This document shows, one piece after another, positions 18,937 to 30,200 of a stretch of 64,000 nt of DNA. The position numbers were made by a program, and so were the translations under genes. Below the pieces are notes generated by a model. It was not told where the DNA came from, did no database searches, and worked only from the letters and a program-made list of their open reading frames with translations. This stretch comes from Metabacillus idriensis (GTDB lineage Bacteria > Bacillota > Bacilli > Bacillales > Bacillaceae), in the NCBI RefSeq assembly GCF_009674765.1, contig NZ_WKKF01000001.1, forward strand, positions 372,001 through 436,000. The letters are read 5' to 3'. Within the stretch, counting starts at the first letter, position 1. Every line of letters starts with the position of its first letter.

Positions 18937-19086
18937 TTAAAAGCCTCCTAAAGAGGATTTGTCTGCCATTTGAGCTTTGCGCTCTTCTGACTCAGCCATT
19001 GTTGTGTGATAAGGGAAACGTTCATCATGTTTCGAAACGGAATCTTTACCTTGCTGTACAAAGCGTTTAGATTTATTACTGCTCAT
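18937..19086 (-). CDS. Small hydrophilic protein, unknown
   Basis: A 49-residue protein beginning 'MSSNKSKRFVQQGKDSVS' and ending 'KSSLGGF', with no membrane helix. AGGGGGAA precedes the ATG. Its last codons overlap the ribosome site of the DUF3813-like gene, so the pair form one unit. It lies between ipi and yitU, where B. subtilis also has a tiny gene; I could not confirm homology. Confidence 0.65.
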   Translation of the reverse strand: MSSNKSKRFVQQGKDSVSKHDERFPYHTTMAESEERKAQMADKSSLGGF

Positions 19087-19188
19087 GCGAAATTCCCCCT
19101 AAATGAATGTTTGCTGACGCTGCTGATGCGTCCTTACTATTTTGTCTCAACTTTCATGGTTCTATGGATGGTAATCTTCACTAAAAAA

Positions 19189-19213
19189 GACGCCCTTATA
19201 GTGATAAGGCGTC
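19189..19213 (-). terminator. Terminator overlapping 3' end of yitU
   Basis: Near-perfect arms GACGCC(C)TTAT/ATAAGGCGTC include the yitU stop region and are followed on the minus strand by six T. Confidence 0.85.
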
Positions 19214-20008
19214 CTTTAAGTAAATGGCAATGCCATCCTCTTCATTTGTTTTCGTTTCTCTGTTAGCGGCTTTCTTGAGTTCAGGAATGGCATTGCCCAT
19301 CGCAACACCCTGACCTGCGTATTTAAGCATTTCAAGGTCATTGTCTTCATCGCCGAATGCAATGATTCTTTCAGCGGGAATGTTGTACGAATCAGCAATT
19401 TTCTTTAATCCCACTGCTTTATTCATTCCGTGCTTGATAATTTCGATTACGTGCCAAGGTGCAGCCCATCGCCTGTGATCAACAAGCTCAGCATGAACAT
19501 CGGATAAGTAGCTGCGGATATTGTCCACTTCTTCCTCAGCTGCATGAATAAGAATACTTGTTACATCATCCCCAAGATTTTTCCGCAAATCTCCAACCGT
19601 GATGTCTGATGAGTTCATTGTGAAAATATCAAGAAGCTTTTCATCGTGATAATGGAAATAAACATGATCCATTACTTCCGCAAGGATGTTATTAACGTTG
19701 TGTTTCTCGCACACTTCAACGATTTGCTTTACTACATCAACAGATAGAGTCGTGTGATACGCTCCCCACTGATCATCTTTTGGATGATGGACAAATGCTC
19801 CGTTGAAGTTGACAATCGGCGTATCCAGCTCAAGCTCCTCATAATACATCGAACTTGCACGATACGGGCGTCCTGTTGAAATGCAGACAACATGTCCTGC
19901 TTCTTTTGCTTTTTTAATGATTTCTTTTGAATAGGCAGAAATCGTTTTATCATCTTTTAATAAAGTACCATCTAAATCAAGTGCAATTAAATAAGGTTTT
20001 GTTGTCAT
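19196..20008 (-). CDS. yitU: Cof-type HAD-IIB phosphatase
   Basis: A 270-residue haloacid-dehalogenase phosphatase. Motif I 'LDLDGTL' (about 9-15) carries the nucleophile Asp and acid Asp, motif II is 'ISTGRPY', motif III a Lys near 'GMNKAVGLK' (about 195-203), and motif IV 'FGDEDNDLEM' (about 219-228). A C2B cap lies between motifs II and III. The start chosen is 'MTTKPY', with AAAGGAG 6 bp upstream; the longer frame to 20041 lacks a site. Cof-type enzymes act on phosphosugars, flavin nucleotides and similar metabolites. The position matches B. subtilis yitU. Confidence 0.93.
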   Translation of the reverse strand: MTTKPYLIALDLDGTLLKDDKTISAYSKEIIKKAKEAGHVVCISTGRPYRASSMYYEELELDTPIVNFNGAFVHHPKDDQWGAYHTTLSVDVVKQIVEVCEKHNVNNILAEVMDHVYFHYHDEKLLDIFTMNSSDITVGDLRKNLGDDVTSILIHAAEEEVDNIRSYLSDVHAELVDHRRWAAPWHVIEIIKHGMNKAVGLKKIADSYNIPAERIIAFGDEDNDLEMLKYAGQGVAMGNAIPELKKAANRETKTNEEDGIAIYLKDALSL

Positions 20009-20124
20009 AGAAGCTCCTTTATTCTTTGAATTAAAAAACAAGTCCCACTATCAGTGTATCTTTTTTCCAAGATTATTGTCTACATGTTACACTTAAGATA
20101 ATGAAAAAGAGGGAGGCATAAAAC

Positions 20125-20904
20125 ATGATCGCTGTTGAAAAAATGAATGCAGCCGGTATTCCTTTACTTCATGTTGTAAAGGATTCTGTCAAAAATGAAA
20201 AAACACCATTTGTCATTTTTGTCCACGGATTTACAAGCGCGAAGGAACATAACCTGCACTATGCCTACCTGCTTGCTGAAAAAGGTATTCGTGTTGTACT
20301 GCCGGACGCCCTGCATCACGGAGAAAGAAACGAAAATCTTGCAGGACTTGAGTTAAATATGCAATTTTGGAGCATTGTAATAAATGAAATCAATGAATTG
20401 CAGACGATTAAAGATTATTTTGAAAAAGAAGAGCTGATTGATCCAGGTCAAATCGGTGTAGCTGGAACTTCCATGGGCGGAATTGTGACACTTGGAGCTT
20501 TAACGCAATACGAATGGATCAAAGCAGCTGCAAGCTTAATGGGAAGTCCTTATTATGAACAGTTTTCCCGTCAGCAAATACAATATATACAAAAGATGGG
20601 CATTAAAGTTCCGCTCACGGATGAAGAGCTTGAAAAGCACTTCTTAAGTCTGCAGGCTTATGATTTGAGTATACATACAGAAAAGCTCGCAGCCCGTCCA
20701 TTATTATTTTGGCACGGCAAAAAGGATCAGGTTGTACCTTTTGATCCGACCTACACCTTCTTTGAGGAAATCAAATCGTCCTATGAGGAAAAGCCTGAAT
20801 ATCTGAAATTTATTGCGGATACCAATGCAGATCATAAAGTTTCACGCGAAGGGCTGATTGCTACCGTCGACTGGTTTGCCGATTTTTTGACTGAAAGCAA
20901 ATAA
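20125..20904 (+). CDS. yitV: Alpha/beta hydrolase (esterase-like)
   Basis: A 259-residue alpha/beta hydrolase. The oxyanion strand 'FVHGFTSAKE' lies at about 34-43, the nucleophile elbow 'GTSMGG' (Ser) at about 115-120, the acid Asp in 'GKKDQVVPF' at about 195, and the catalytic His probably in 'ADHKVS' near 238. GAGGG precedes the ATG. It is divergent from yitU and followed by yitW, as in B. subtilis. An acyl-ester substrate is likely; its identity is unknown. Confidence 0.92.
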   Translation: MIAVEKMNAAGIPLLHVVKDSVKNEKTPFVIFVHGFTSAKEHNLHYAYLLAEKGIRVVLPDALHHGERNENLAGLELNMQFWSIVINEINELQTIKDYFEKEELIDPGQIGVAGTSMGGIVTLGALTQYEWIKAAASLMGSPYYEQFSRQQIQYIQKMGIKVPLTDEELEKHFLSLQAYDLSIHTEKLAARPLLFWHGKKDQVVPFDPTYTFFEEIKSSYEEKPEYLKFIADTNADHKVSREGLIATVDWFADFLTESK

Positions 20905-20955
20905 TTTCAGGTTGCTGCTTTGTTTCGATATACTTTGCTATGAGGAGTGATTATT

Positions 20956-21264
20956 ATGGATGAAGCACTTAAAGAAAATATTTATGGAGCGCTTGAGCTT
21001 GTCGTTGACCCTGAGCTTGGTGTTGACATTGTTAATCTGGGACTTGTTTATGATGTGGAGCTTGACGAGAACGGCACTGCGCTTGTGACAATGACACTGA
21101 CTTCAATGGGCTGCCCGCTTGCAGGCACAATCATCGATCAAGTAAAAACAGCCTTGCGTGATATTCCCGAAATTAAAGAAACAGAAGTAAATATCGTCTG
21201 GAATCCGCCATGGACAAAAGACCGAATGAGCCGAATAGCAAAAATTGCATTAGGCGTACAGTGA
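20956..21264 (+). CDS. yitW: MIP18/SufT-family iron-sulfur assembly factor
   Basis: A 102-residue protein of the MIP18/DUF59 family: 'ALELVVDPELGVDIVNLGLV' near the start and the conserved Cys in 'TSMGCPLAG' at about residue 57. The family helps mature Fe-S proteins. The ATG at 20956 was chosen because GAGGAG lies 8 bp upstream; a GTG at 20947 would overlap it. A strong terminator follows. It corresponds to B. subtilis YitW. Confidence 0.94.
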   Translation: MDEALKENIYGALELVVDPELGVDIVNLGLVYDVELDENGTALVTMTLTSMGCPLAGTIIDQVKTALRDIPEIKETEVNIVWNPPWTKDRMSRIAKIALGVQ

Positions 21265-21273
21265 AATAATGAG

Positions 21274-21305
21274 ATCCCGGTTCTTAAAGGAACCGGGATT
21301 TTTTG
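21274..21305 (+). terminator. Terminator of yitV-yitW
   Basis: Arms ATCCCGGTT/AACCGGGAT followed by TTTTTT. Confidence 0.9.
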
Positions 21306-21436
21306 ATGGAATATTAACAGGATAGATGCAGTAAAAACCAGCCCTTGCCATGCGCTAATTGAAAAATAAAGTGCTCTATTGAATGAAGGCCAGTAACCGT
21401 TCAAATCAGAAATAACAACACTAAACCGCTCAAAAC

Positions 21437-21722
21437 CCAAAAAAGTGTCCTCAAAGGGTCTGAATGATTCCCTAATCCCGCACAAATTCCAAAAAAGTGT
21501 CCTCAAAGAGTCTGAATGATTCCTTAATCCCGCACAAATTCCAAAAAAGTGTCCTCAAAGAGTCTGAATGATTCCCTAATCCCGCACAAATTCCAAAAAA
21601 GTGTCCTCAAAGAGTCTGAATGATTCCTTAATCCCGCACAAGTTTCAAAAAAGTGTCCTCAAAGAGTCCGAATGATTCCCTAATCCCGCACAAAACCAAA
21701 AAAAGTGTCCTCTTAGATTGAA
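21437..21722. repeat. 52-bp tandem repeat array (AAAAGTGTCCTCAAAG type)
   Basis: Units start at 21437, 21489, 21541, 21593, 21645 and about 21697, exactly 52 bp apart except the last. Each begins AAAAAAGTGTCCTCAAAG and continues GAATGATTCC(C/T)TAATCCC. No spacers and no coding potential. It lies between the yitW terminator and the argC promoter. The core recurs at 57032-57195. Confidence 0.93.
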
Positions 21723-21824
21723 TGACACCCAATAAAGCCCCGTCATGATCAGGCACGGTAACTCTATCAGCTTACAGATCATCCGGGCACAATCAATTAA
21801 TCTATAAAATTTCTAAATATACAA

Positions 21825-21853
21825 TTGATTTTATTTTTATGCAGTATTATAAT
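21825..21853 (+). promoter_or_regulatory. SigA promoter of the arginine operon
   Basis: TTGATT, 17 bp, TATAAT. The AT-rich spacer contains TTTTTATGCA, half-site-like for the AhrC/ArgR arginine repressor, so repression by arginine is plausible here. The operator call is tentative. Confidence 0.7.
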
Positions 21854-21901
21854 GGGTACTAATTCAAATAAAAGAACGATATAAATTAAAGGGTGATCCA
21901 A

Positions 21902-22939
21902 TTGAATGTAGGTATTATAGGTGCAACGGGCTATGGGGGCAATGAGTTATACCGCCTTCTCACAAAACATCCAAAGGTGGATAAATGTATTTTATATACA
22001 TCTTCTGAAGCCGGAAAGGCATACAGGGAATCTTATCCTCATTTAACCGGCATAAGCGATGAATTACTGGTCAGCATAGACAGCGCCTCAATCGACAAAG
22101 ATGTTGATGTCCTGTTTATGGCCTCACCGCCTGGAGCTGCGGCAGAGATTTTGCCGCAAATCAACTTAGAACAAGTAAAGGTCATTGATCTGTCAGGAGA
22201 TTTGAGATTAAAAGATTCTGCTTTATATGAAAAATGGTATAAACGAAAGGCTGCAGACCAGAAGATTGTTGATGCAGCGGTTTATGGTCTTTCTGAACTG
22301 AATAAACCATCCATTATGAATGCATCCATTCTTTCAAATCCAGGCTGCTTTCCGACAGCTTCAATACTAGGCCTTGCGCCGGCTGTCTCTAATGATCTGA
22401 TCAATGAATCTTCCATTATTATTGATGCAAAAACAGGAGTCTCGGGTGCAGGGCGAAAAGCCGGCATCGGTGTTCATTACTCAGAAGTAAATGAAAATCT
22501 GAAAATCTACAAAGTGAATGGTCATCAGCATATTCCTGAAATTGAACAAGCGCTTCACCTAATGAATGAAAACATTTCGGCCATTACCTTTCAAACACAT
22601 TTGGTTCCAATGACAAGGGGAATCATGGCAACCATCTACGCGGATGCAAAAGGAGAAATGAGTTCAGAGGAATTACTTGCATGCTATCAGGCTTTTTACA
22701 GAGATTCCTATTTTGTCAGAGTCAGGCCGCTTGGAGAATTTCCATCGACGAAAGAGGTATACGGTTCAAATTTTTGTGACATCGGCCTTTCTTATGATGA
22801 GCGGACAGGAAGAGTCACGATCGTTTCGGTGATTGATAACTTAATGAAGGGTGCTGCAGGCCAGGCCGTGCAAAACTTTAATATGATGAATGGATTTGAA
22901 GAAACAATGGGACTTGAGCTCACACCGCTATATCCATAG
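21902..22939 (+). CDS. argC: N-acetyl-gamma-glutamyl-phosphate reductase
   Basis: A 345-residue NADPH-dependent reductase, third step of arginine synthesis. The N-terminal Rossmann motif '[10 protein letters not shown]' opens the protein. The catalytic Cys is in 'SNPGCFPTA' (about 147) and a substrate-site His lies near 'HVPEI'-like 'HQHIPEI'. A TTG start at 21902 is chosen because AAAGGG lies about 8 bp upstream and family proteins begin here; a GTG at 21893 overlaps the ribosome site. First gene of argC-argJ-argB-argD-carA-carB-argF. Confidence 0.96.
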   Translation: MNVGIIGATGYGGNELYRLLTKHPKVDKCILYTSSEAGKAYRESYPHLTGISDELLVSIDSASIDKDVDVLFMASPPGAAAEILPQINLEQVKVIDLSGDLRLKDSALYEKWYKRKAADQKIVDAAVYGLSELNKPSIMNASILSNPGCFPTASILGLAPAVSNDLINESSIIIDAKTGVSGAGRKAGIGVHYSEVNENLKIYKVNGHQHIPEIEQALHLMNENISAITFQTHLVPMTRGIMATIYADAKGEMSSEELLACYQAFYRDSYFVRVRPLGEFPSTKEVYGSNFCDIGLSYDERTGRVTIVSVIDNLMKGAAGQAVQNFNMMNGFEETMGLELTPLYP

Positions 22940-22950
22940 GAGGCTGAATT

Positions 22951-24177
22951 ATGCTGAAAGTAAAAGAGTCCATCGGGCTCCTCAAAATAGATGAAGGATC
23001 GGTTACATCACCAGCTGGATTTACAGCAGATGGCGTACATACCGGACTGCGATATGCAAAAAAAGATTTAGGCGTTTTAATAAGCGAAGTTCCGGCAAGC
23101 TGTGCGGCCGTTTACACTCAAAGTCATTTTCAGGCAGCTCCGCTGAAAATAACTCAAGAAAGTATTGAAATGGATCACAAACTGCAGGCGCTAATAGTGA
23201 ACAGTGCGATTGCAAATGCGTGTACAGGCGAGCAGGGATTAAAAGATGCCTATGAGATGAGAGCATTGTGTGCGAATTCTTTTGGTTTGAAAGAAGAGCA
23301 TGTGGCAGTAGCCTCGACAGGTGTTATCGGTGAATATTTAAAAATGGACTGCATTCGGAATGGTGTGGGGGATATTTCTCCTTCAAAAGACGGGTCACCG
23401 TCCTTCCAAGAAGCGATTTTAACGACGGATACAGTGACAAAGAAAACATGCTATGAAATGATGATTGACGGAAAAAAAGTAACAATCGGCGGCTGCGCTA
23501 AAGGCTCCGGGATGATCCATCCAAACATGGCGACAATGCTTGCATTTGTTACAACAGATGCCGCTGTCGAAAGCAGTGTTCTGCAGCAGGCGCTCAGTGA
23601 ATTGACGGATGTTTCATTTAATCAAATTACAGTTGACGGCGAAACCTCAACGAACGATATGGTTTTAGTGATGGCAAATGGATTAGCGAATAATGAACCT
23701 CTGACTTCCCAGCATGATGATTGGGATATCTTCAAGCAGGGCCTTAAACTTGTATGCGAAGATCTTGCAAAGAGCATAGCACGCGACGGTGAAGGCGCTA
23801 CGAAGCTGATTGAAGTGACAGTCGAAGGAGCAGCAACTGATGAGGAAGCAAGAATTACGGCAAAAAAAGTGGTCGGATCAAGCCTTGTCAAAACAGCCAT
23901 TTATGGTGCTGATGCCAACTGGGGAAGAATTATCGGTGCAATTGGACACAGCAGCGCAGAGGTGAATCCTGATAAAATCGGCATCTTTTTAGGTGATCAA
24001 TGCCTGTATCATAATGGGCAGCCTCAGAATTTCTCTGAAGATAAGGCAAAAGAAGTCCTGGAAAAAAACACAGTGAATATTCATATCGACCTCCGGATCG
24101 GAAACGGAGAGGGAAAAGCCTGGGGCTGCGATCTGACATATGATTATGTCAAAATTAACGCAAGCTACAGAACGTAA
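22951..24177 (+). CDS. argJ: Bifunctional glutamate N-acetyltransferase / ornithine acetyltransferase
   Basis: A 408-residue ArgJ that recycles the acetyl group from N-acetylornithine to glutamate and may also use acetyl-CoA. The autocleavage site is in '[10 protein letters not shown]', where the Thr becomes the N-terminal nucleophile of the beta chain (about residue 197). '[10 protein letters not shown]' and the C-terminal '[10 protein letters not shown]' are typical. TAGGAGG lies 7 bp before the ATG, 11 bp after argC. Whether it is mono- or bifunctional cannot be read from sequence. Confidence 0.96.
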   Translation: MLKVKESIGLLKIDEGSVTSPAGFTADGVHTGLRYAKKDLGVLISEVPASCAAVYTQSHFQAAPLKITQESIEMDHKLQALIVNSAIANACTGEQGLKDAYEMRALCANSFGLKEEHVAVASTGVIGEYLKMDCIRNGVGDISPSKDGSPSFQEAILTTDTVTKKTCYEMMIDGKKVTIGGCAKGSGMIHPNMATMLAFVTTDAAVESSVLQQALSELTDVSFNQITVDGETSTNDMVLVMANGLANNEPLTSQHDDWDIFKQGLKLVCEDLAKSIARDGEGATKLIEVTVEGAATDEEARITAKKVVGSSLVKTAIYGADANWGRIIGAIGHSSAEVNPDKIGIFLGDQCLYHNGQPQNFSEDKAKEVLEKNTVNIHIDLRIGNGEGKAWGCDLTYDYVKINASYRT

Positions 24178-24187
24178 GGAGAGGACC

Positions 24188-24967
24188 ATGAGCAAAGTTG
24201 TCGTGTTGAAATGCGGAGGAAGTATAGTTGATGAACTGTCAGAACCATTTTTCGGAAGCCTGCACGAGCTGAAAAAACAAGGATATAAAGTCGTCATTGT
24301 CCACGGAGGCGGTCCTGCAATCAATAGCGTTCTCCAAAGCATGAACGTTCAGACGCAGTTTATTAACGGGCAGAGAAAGACAACAAAGCAGGTCCTGGAT
24401 ATCGCTGAAATGGTGCTCGCAGGCCAAATCAATAAACAAATTGTAAGAGCTCTGGAACAAAATAACCTCACTTCTGCTGGAATTGCAGGTTCTGATGGCG
24501 GAATACTGACAGCTGATTTTTTAAATGAGGAAGAACTTGGATATGTAGGACAAATTTCAAACGTCCAAATTCACCTGATTAAAACACTGCTTGATGGTGA
24601 TTACATACCTGTCATTGCTCCGATTGCGAGAACAGAGGATCATCAAACTCTTAATGTCAACGCAGATACAGCAGCTGCTGCTATAGCAAGTGCACTTGGT
24701 GCCAAAAAACTGCTGTTTGTCACAGATGTACCAGGAATTTTAAAGGAAAAACAAGTGATCAATCATACAACGCCCGATGAAATTGAAGAGATGATTGGCG
24801 CAGGAATCATTAACGGCGGGATGATTCCGAAAGTGCAGGCTGCGATCAAGTCATTGTCTCAATCTTTAAAAGAAGTGATGATTGTCAGCGGTCAGTCAAT
24901 GTTTGTTGCAGAACAATCCATCTTGGGAACAAAAATTACCATGAAAAAGGAGGCTGCATTTAAATGA
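24188..24967 (+). CDS. argB: Acetylglutamate kinase
   Basis: A 259-residue amino-acid kinase, second step of the pathway. The N-terminal 'VVLKCGGS' binds ATP phosphates, 'VHGGGPAIN' (about 39-47) forms the second glycine loop, and '[16 protein letters not shown]' the acetylglutamate/nucleotide region. The ATG at 24188 has AAGGAGAGG 5 bp upstream; a longer frame from 24140 would lie within argJ and has no site. It lacks the long N-terminal helix of the arginine-inhibited hexameric ArgB, so feedback inhibition is probably weak (inference). Confidence 0.95.
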   Translation: MSKVVVLKCGGSIVDELSEPFFGSLHELKKQGYKVVIVHGGGPAINSVLQSMNVQTQFINGQRKTTKQVLDIAEMVLAGQINKQIVRALEQNNLTSAGIAGSDGGILTADFLNEEELGYVGQISNVQIHLIKTLLDGDYIPVIAPIARTEDHQTLNVNADTAAAAIASALGAKKLLFVTDVPGILKEKQVINHTTPDEIEEMIGAGIINGGMIPKVQAAIKSLSQSLKEVMIVSGQSMFVAEQSILGTKITMKKEAAFK

Positions 24968-26124
24968 GTCATGTATTTCCTACATATGCACGCTGGGATT
25001 TGGAGATAAAGGAAGCGAACGGTTCGGTCGCCACCGATCAAAACGGCAAAACTTATCTTGATTTTATCTCAGGAATTGCGGTTTGTAATTTAGGCCACGG
25101 AGACAAGGATGTGAAGCAGGCGGTTCAAGATCAGCTTGATAAAGTCTGGCACGTTTCGAATCTTTTTCAGCATCCATTGCAGGAGGAAACAGCTGAGATT
25201 CTTACAGCCAACTGCTGCTGTGATGCGGTGTTTTTTTGCAACAGCGGGGCAGAAGCGAATGAAGCTGCGATAAAGCTTGCGAGAAAGCACACGGGCAAAA
25301 CGAAGATTGTTACTTTTCAGCAATCGTTTCATGGAAGAACATTTGCAACGATGTCTGCTACTGGCCAGGCAAAAATCCATGATGGCTTTGGACCGTTATT
25401 GCCGCAGTTCGAATACTTGCCTTTCAACGATACAGAGTCTCTTGCCCAATTAGAGGGAGATGGCTATGCTGCTATTATGCTTGAAGTTATTCAGGGAGAG
25501 GGCGGAGTTGTACCGGCAGAAGCTGCATTTTTAGAAAAGGTAAAAGAAACCTGTGAACGACTCGGCTCACTGCTGATTATTGATGAAGTTCAAACAGGCA
25601 TTGGACGGACGGGTCTGCCATTTGCTTATCAGCATTTTCAAATAGAGCCTGATATTATTACTGCAGCCAAAGGACTCGGCAGCGGATTTCCTGTTGGAGC
25701 CATGATTGGAAAAAAAGAGCTGATTGCATCGTTTCAGGCGGGTTCACATGGAACGACATTTGGAGGGAATCCGCTCGCGATGGCAGCAGCTAAAGCAACG
25801 CTCACAAAGATCTTTCAGCCCCAATTCTTACAGGAAGCCGCTCAAAAATCAGAGGAAATGGCTGATATGCTTAAATCTGCATTGCTTGATGCGCCTGCTG
25901 TAACAGAGATTAGAGGAAAAGGTTTCATGATCGGCATTCAATTAAATCATGAAGCAGCCCCCATTATTACGGAATTGCGAAGCAATGGATTATTAACACT
26001 TCCTGCAGGTTCTGACGTCATTCGCCTGCTTCCTCCGCTCACAGTAACAGCGGATGAAATAAGTGAAGCGGTTGGGATCATAGAAAAAACGATCAAACAC
26101 GCAGCGGTGACAGTCAGCAAGTAA
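24964..26124 (+). CDS. argD: Acetylornithine aminotransferase
   Basis: A 386-residue class-III PLP aminotransferase converting N-acetylglutamate semialdehyde to N-acetylornithine. '[11 protein letters not shown]' lies at about 94-104, '[13 protein letters not shown]' at about 206-218 and the PLP lysine in 'TAAKGLGSG' at about 238. The ATG overlaps the argB stop by 4 bp, implying translational coupling. Length is normal for the family. Confidence 0.95.
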   Translation: MSHVFPTYARWDLEIKEANGSVATDQNGKTYLDFISGIAVCNLGHGDKDVKQAVQDQLDKVWHVSNLFQHPLQEETAEILTANCCCDAVFFCNSGAEANEAAIKLARKHTGKTKIVTFQQSFHGRTFATMSATGQAKIHDGFGPLLPQFEYLPFNDTESLAQLEGDGYAAIMLEVIQGEGGVVPAEAAFLEKVKETCERLGSLLIIDEVQTGIGRTGLPFAYQHFQIEPDIITAAKGLGSGFPVGAMIGKKELIASFQAGSHGTTFGGNPLAMAAAKATLTKIFQPQFLQEAAQKSEEMADMLKSALLDAPAVTEIRGKGFMIGIQLNHEAAPIITELRSNGLLTLPAGSDVIRLLPPLTVTADEISEAVGIIEKTIKHAAVTVSK

Positions 26125-26143
26125 CATAAATTTTTTTAAAACT

Positions 26144-26181
26144 AAATGTATAAATATACTTAAACATAAATAAAAATTCAT
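26144..26181 (+). promoter_or_regulatory. Tandem ARG-box-like sites before carA
   Basis: CATAAATAAAAATTCAT (26165-26181) fits the AhrC/ArgR box consensus, approximately CATGAATAAAAATTCA. A second AT-rich site, TGTATAAATATACTTA, lies about 20 bp upstream. Two boxes one to two helical turns apart are typical for hexameric ArgR binding. Confidence 0.7.
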
Positions 26182-26197
26182 TACGAGGTGAATGAAA

Positions 26198-27247
26198 ATG
26201 AGCGGTTACCTGCTTCTTGAGGATGGCACCAGCTACAAAGGAAATTTGAACGGCGAAGACAGTGAAGGCGAAATCGTCTTTTACACGGGCATGACAGGCT
26301 ATCAAGAGGTGCTGACAGACCCATCGTATCAGAATCAGATCATCGTGTTTACTTATCCTTTGATCGGGAATTACGGCATAAATGCAGTTGACTTTGAAAG
26401 TGAGAGACCGCAAGTAAAAGGTGCCGTATTTTATGAATGCTGTGAACATTTCTCTCATTATGAGGCCGCTTATAGTGTCAAAGAATACTTGGGCAAATGG
26501 AACATTCCATATATCAGTCATGTTGATACAAGGTCCATCGTCAAGCAGATCCGCAAAAATGGAACGATGAAGGCACAGCTTTCAGCTGATTGTAATGAAA
26601 TAGAACAAAGTAAAAGTATAACAAAAAAATTGCCTGAAACCCAAAAGGGGATCACTGCTCTTGGAGAAGGATCTATTCACGTTGCCTTGCTTGATTTCGG
26701 ATTCAAAAAATCAATTTTGCAATCGTTTCTGAAGAGAAACTGCAAAGTAACGATTATTCCATATACAGAACTGGGTCAGCTTGCACATTTTCAGCCTGAT
26801 GCAGTTGTTCTGTCAAACGGGCCTGGCGATCCAAAAGAACTTGAAACCTATTTGCCGGCTATAAAAAAGATTGCGGACAGCTATCCAACGCTCGGCATCT
26901 GTCTTGGGCATCAGCTTATTGCCCTGGCTTATGGAGGAGATACGATGAAGCTGCCGTTTGGACATAGAGGAGCGAATCATCCTGTTGTGGATCAGAAAAA
27001 AGGAAAGGTCTTTATGACTTCTCAAAATCACAGCTATGTGGTGACGTCAGCTCATCATAAAGAGTTTGGCGTCAGATTTATTAATGTGAATGATCAGTCG
27101 GTTGAGGGAATGTTTCATCAGACACTTCCTATTCTGTCCGTACAATTTCATCCAGAAGCCCATCCAGGACCTGCAGAAAGTGAATATATCTTCGATGAAT
27201 TTCTGGAAATGGTTCTAAACACAAGGAGAGAAATGGTTTATGCCTAA
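26198..27247 (+). CDS. carA: Carbamoyl-phosphate synthase small (glutaminase) subunit, arginine-type
   Basis: A 349-residue glutamine amidotransferase subunit that releases ammonia for the large subunit. The C-terminal class-I glutaminase domain has its nucleophile Cys in 'GICLGHQ' (about 237) and the His-Glu pair in 'QFHPEAHPGP' (about 318). The ATG at 26198 has GAGGTG 7 bp upstream; an ATG at 26192 is too close. Its location inside the arg operon marks it as the arginine-dedicated enzyme. Confidence 0.96.
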   Translation: MSGYLLLEDGTSYKGNLNGEDSEGEIVFYTGMTGYQEVLTDPSYQNQIIVFTYPLIGNYGINAVDFESERPQVKGAVFYECCEHFSHYEAAYSVKEYLGKWNIPYISHVDTRSIVKQIRKNGTMKAQLSADCNEIEQSKSITKKLPETQKGITALGEGSIHVALLDFGFKKSILQSFLKRNCKVTIIPYTELGQLAHFQPDAVVLSNGPGDPKELETYLPAIKKIADSYPTLGICLGHQLIALAYGGDTMKLPFGHRGANHPVVDQKKGKVFMTSQNHSYVVTSAHHKEFGVRFINVNDQSVEGMFHQTLPILSVQFHPEAHPGPAESEYIFDEFLEMVLNTRREMVYA

Positions 27248-30200
27248 ACGTCATGATATTAAAAGCATCCTAGTAATCGGATCTGGTCCAATTATCATTG
27301 GCCAGGCTGCAGAATTTGATTATTCCGGGACTCAGGGCTGCATTGCCTTGAAAGAAGAAGGATACAAGGTCATTCTTGTGAACAACAATCCGGCAACGAT
27401 AATGACGGATCATCAATACGCAGATGAGGTCTACTTTGAACCGCTAACGATTAAAAGCCTCACGAAAATTATTGAAAAAGAAAAACCGGATGGCCTGCTT
27501 GCAACTCTTGGCGGTCAAACCGGACTCAATTTGGCTGTGAAACTTCATGAAGCCGGAGTTCTGCAAAAACATAATGTGCAAGTTCTGGGGACATCCGTTC
27601 AGTCGATTCAAATGGGAGAAGACAGAGAAAAGTTCAGAAAGCTGATGTATGACCTGAAACAGCCTGTACCTGCAAGCGAAATTGTAACTGGTGCAGATCA
27701 AGCACTGGCATTTGCAAAGGAAATCGGCTACCCCATCATCGTTCGCCCAGCTTACACACTAGGCGGTAAGGGAGGCGGGATTGCTGATGATGAAAAGTCA
27801 TTAATCGACTTGATGAAAAGCGGATTAAGTGCAAGCCCGATTCATCAATGTCTTGTTGAAAAAAGCATTGCCGGATTTAAAGAGGTTGAATATGAGGTTA
27901 TGAGGGATGCAGCCAATACGTGTATCACTGTTTGCAATATGGAAAACATCGATCCTGTGGGGATTCATACAGGGGATTCAATCGTAGTAGCACCTTCACA
28001 AACGTTGACTGATCATGAATATCAAATGCTCCGGAGTGCTTCGTTAACCATCATTTCAGCTTTGAATGTGGTTGGCGGCTGCAACATCCAGTTTGCTCTG
28101 GATCCGGAAAGCAAGCAATATTACGTTATAGAGGTCAATCCGCGTGTCAGCCGTTCTTCAGCTCTTGCATCAAAAGCGACGGGCTACCCAATCGCTAAAA
28201 TCGCTGCAAAGCTTGCAGTTGGCTATACATTAAGCGAGCTGAAAAATCCTTTGACACAGTCAACCTTTGCAAGCTTTGAGCCTGCTCTTGATTATGTGGT
28301 CGTGAAGTTTCCGAGATGGCCATTTGATAAATTCAAAGACGCCGCCCGCACGCTTGGTACTAAAATGAAGGCGACCGGTGAAGTGATGGCGATTGAAAGA
28401 AATCTCGAAGCGGCCATCCAAAAAGCAGTATCATCACTTGAACTCGGAAATATCGGAATTTACTTTGAAGAGATATCACAGCTGTCAGATCTTCATCTCT
28501 TAAACATCATAAAAAAAGCTACAGATCAGCGATTTTTCGCCATTATTGAGTTATTAAGAAGAGGAGAAAGCCTAAATGTGATTCATGAGGAAACAGGGAT
28601 TGATTATTATTTTCTAAACAGCTTTCTCTCACTTGTCACATTGGAAAAAGAGCTTAAATCCATAACCTTGCATGAAATCACAAAAGACTTCCTATCCTAT
28701 GCAAAGGAAAAAGGATGTTCTGATCTGTACATTGCACATTGTTTTAATGAAGAAGAATCTGCTGTAAGAACGCTTAGAAAATCACTCGGCATCACAGCTA
28801 AATTTAAGCTGGTAGATACATGTGCTGCGGAATTTGAAGCGAGAACCAACTATTATTATTCAACTTATTTCGGAGAATGCGAGCTTGAAAAAGCTGCAAA
28901 TCCAAGAAAAAAAGCGCTGGTACTTGGATCAGGCCCAATCCGCATTGGTCAGGGAGTTGAGTTCGACTACAGCGCTGTGCAAGGAATTCAAGCCTTGCAA
29001 AAGCTAGGATTTGAAGCAATTATGATCAACAATAATCCTGAAACAGTCAGCACGGATTTTGAAACAGGGGACCGTCTGTACTTTGAACCGCTGACAGCCG
29101 AACACGTTCTGAATGTAATTGAAGCTGAACAGATAGATGTAACGATTGTGCAATTTGGCGGCCAAACCGCTATCAATCTTGCAGCCGCACTTGAAGAAAA
29201 CGGAGCACTCCTTCTCGGAACAGATTCAGAAACCCTTGATATCCTTGAGGAACGGGAGAAATTTTATCACCTGTTAGATAAAATAGAAGTCGCTCATCTT
29301 CCCGGAACAACCGCTCATAACGCAGATGACGCCATCAAGGAAGCGGAAAATATCGGCTATCCTGTTTTAATCAGACCGTCTTACGTCATTGGGGGAAAAG
29401 GGATGATTGTGCTTGAAAATAGAGAGCAGCTTGAGATGCAGGTTCAAAAAGGCGGCACTCAGGTCTTTCCAATCTTAATCGATCGCTATGTCACAGGCCA
29501 GGAAGCAGAAATTGATCTCGTTGCAGATGGCGAAAGCATCCTCATACCAGCGGTGATGGAGCACATTGAACCGGCTGGTGTGCATTCAGGAGACAGCATG
29601 GCGATTATTCCTTCCAAGAATATAAGTGACAAGATGAAGCAAGACATGCACCAGGCGGCTCAGAAGATAGTGAAGCAGCTTAATTTTAAAGGAATCATGA
29701 ATATCCAGTTTCTGATTCAAAACGAAACGCTGTACGTTCTGGAAGTCAATCCGCGGGCAAGCCGGACGGCTCCGATTGTCAGCAAAGTGATGGACGTCCC
29801 TATGATTGAACTTGCGGCAGGGATGCTGAATGGAGAAAAACTCACATATCATTATATAGAAGAAGAAAGACCATATACGGCTGTGAAATATCCCGTTTTT
29901 TCTAGTCACGCTCTTCAAAATGTAGACCTTAAGCTAAGTCCTGAAATGAGATCAACGGGGGAAGGCATGTGCCTTGCACCTACATTAAAGGAAGCACTCG
30001 GAAAGGTATTTGATGAAGATCGCGATAAGAGCAGCGTCAGTGTTTTTATGGATGAAATCGATTATGCCCTGCTTCAAAAAGCAGAAGCAGCTGGATTGAA
30101 AACTGAAACGGAATGCTTTCTGAAATGGGCTGAAACGGTAGAGAACGGTGTGTTTGTCAGTTTAAAAAATGGAGAATCGAAAGAAAAGCGGCTGCTTGCT

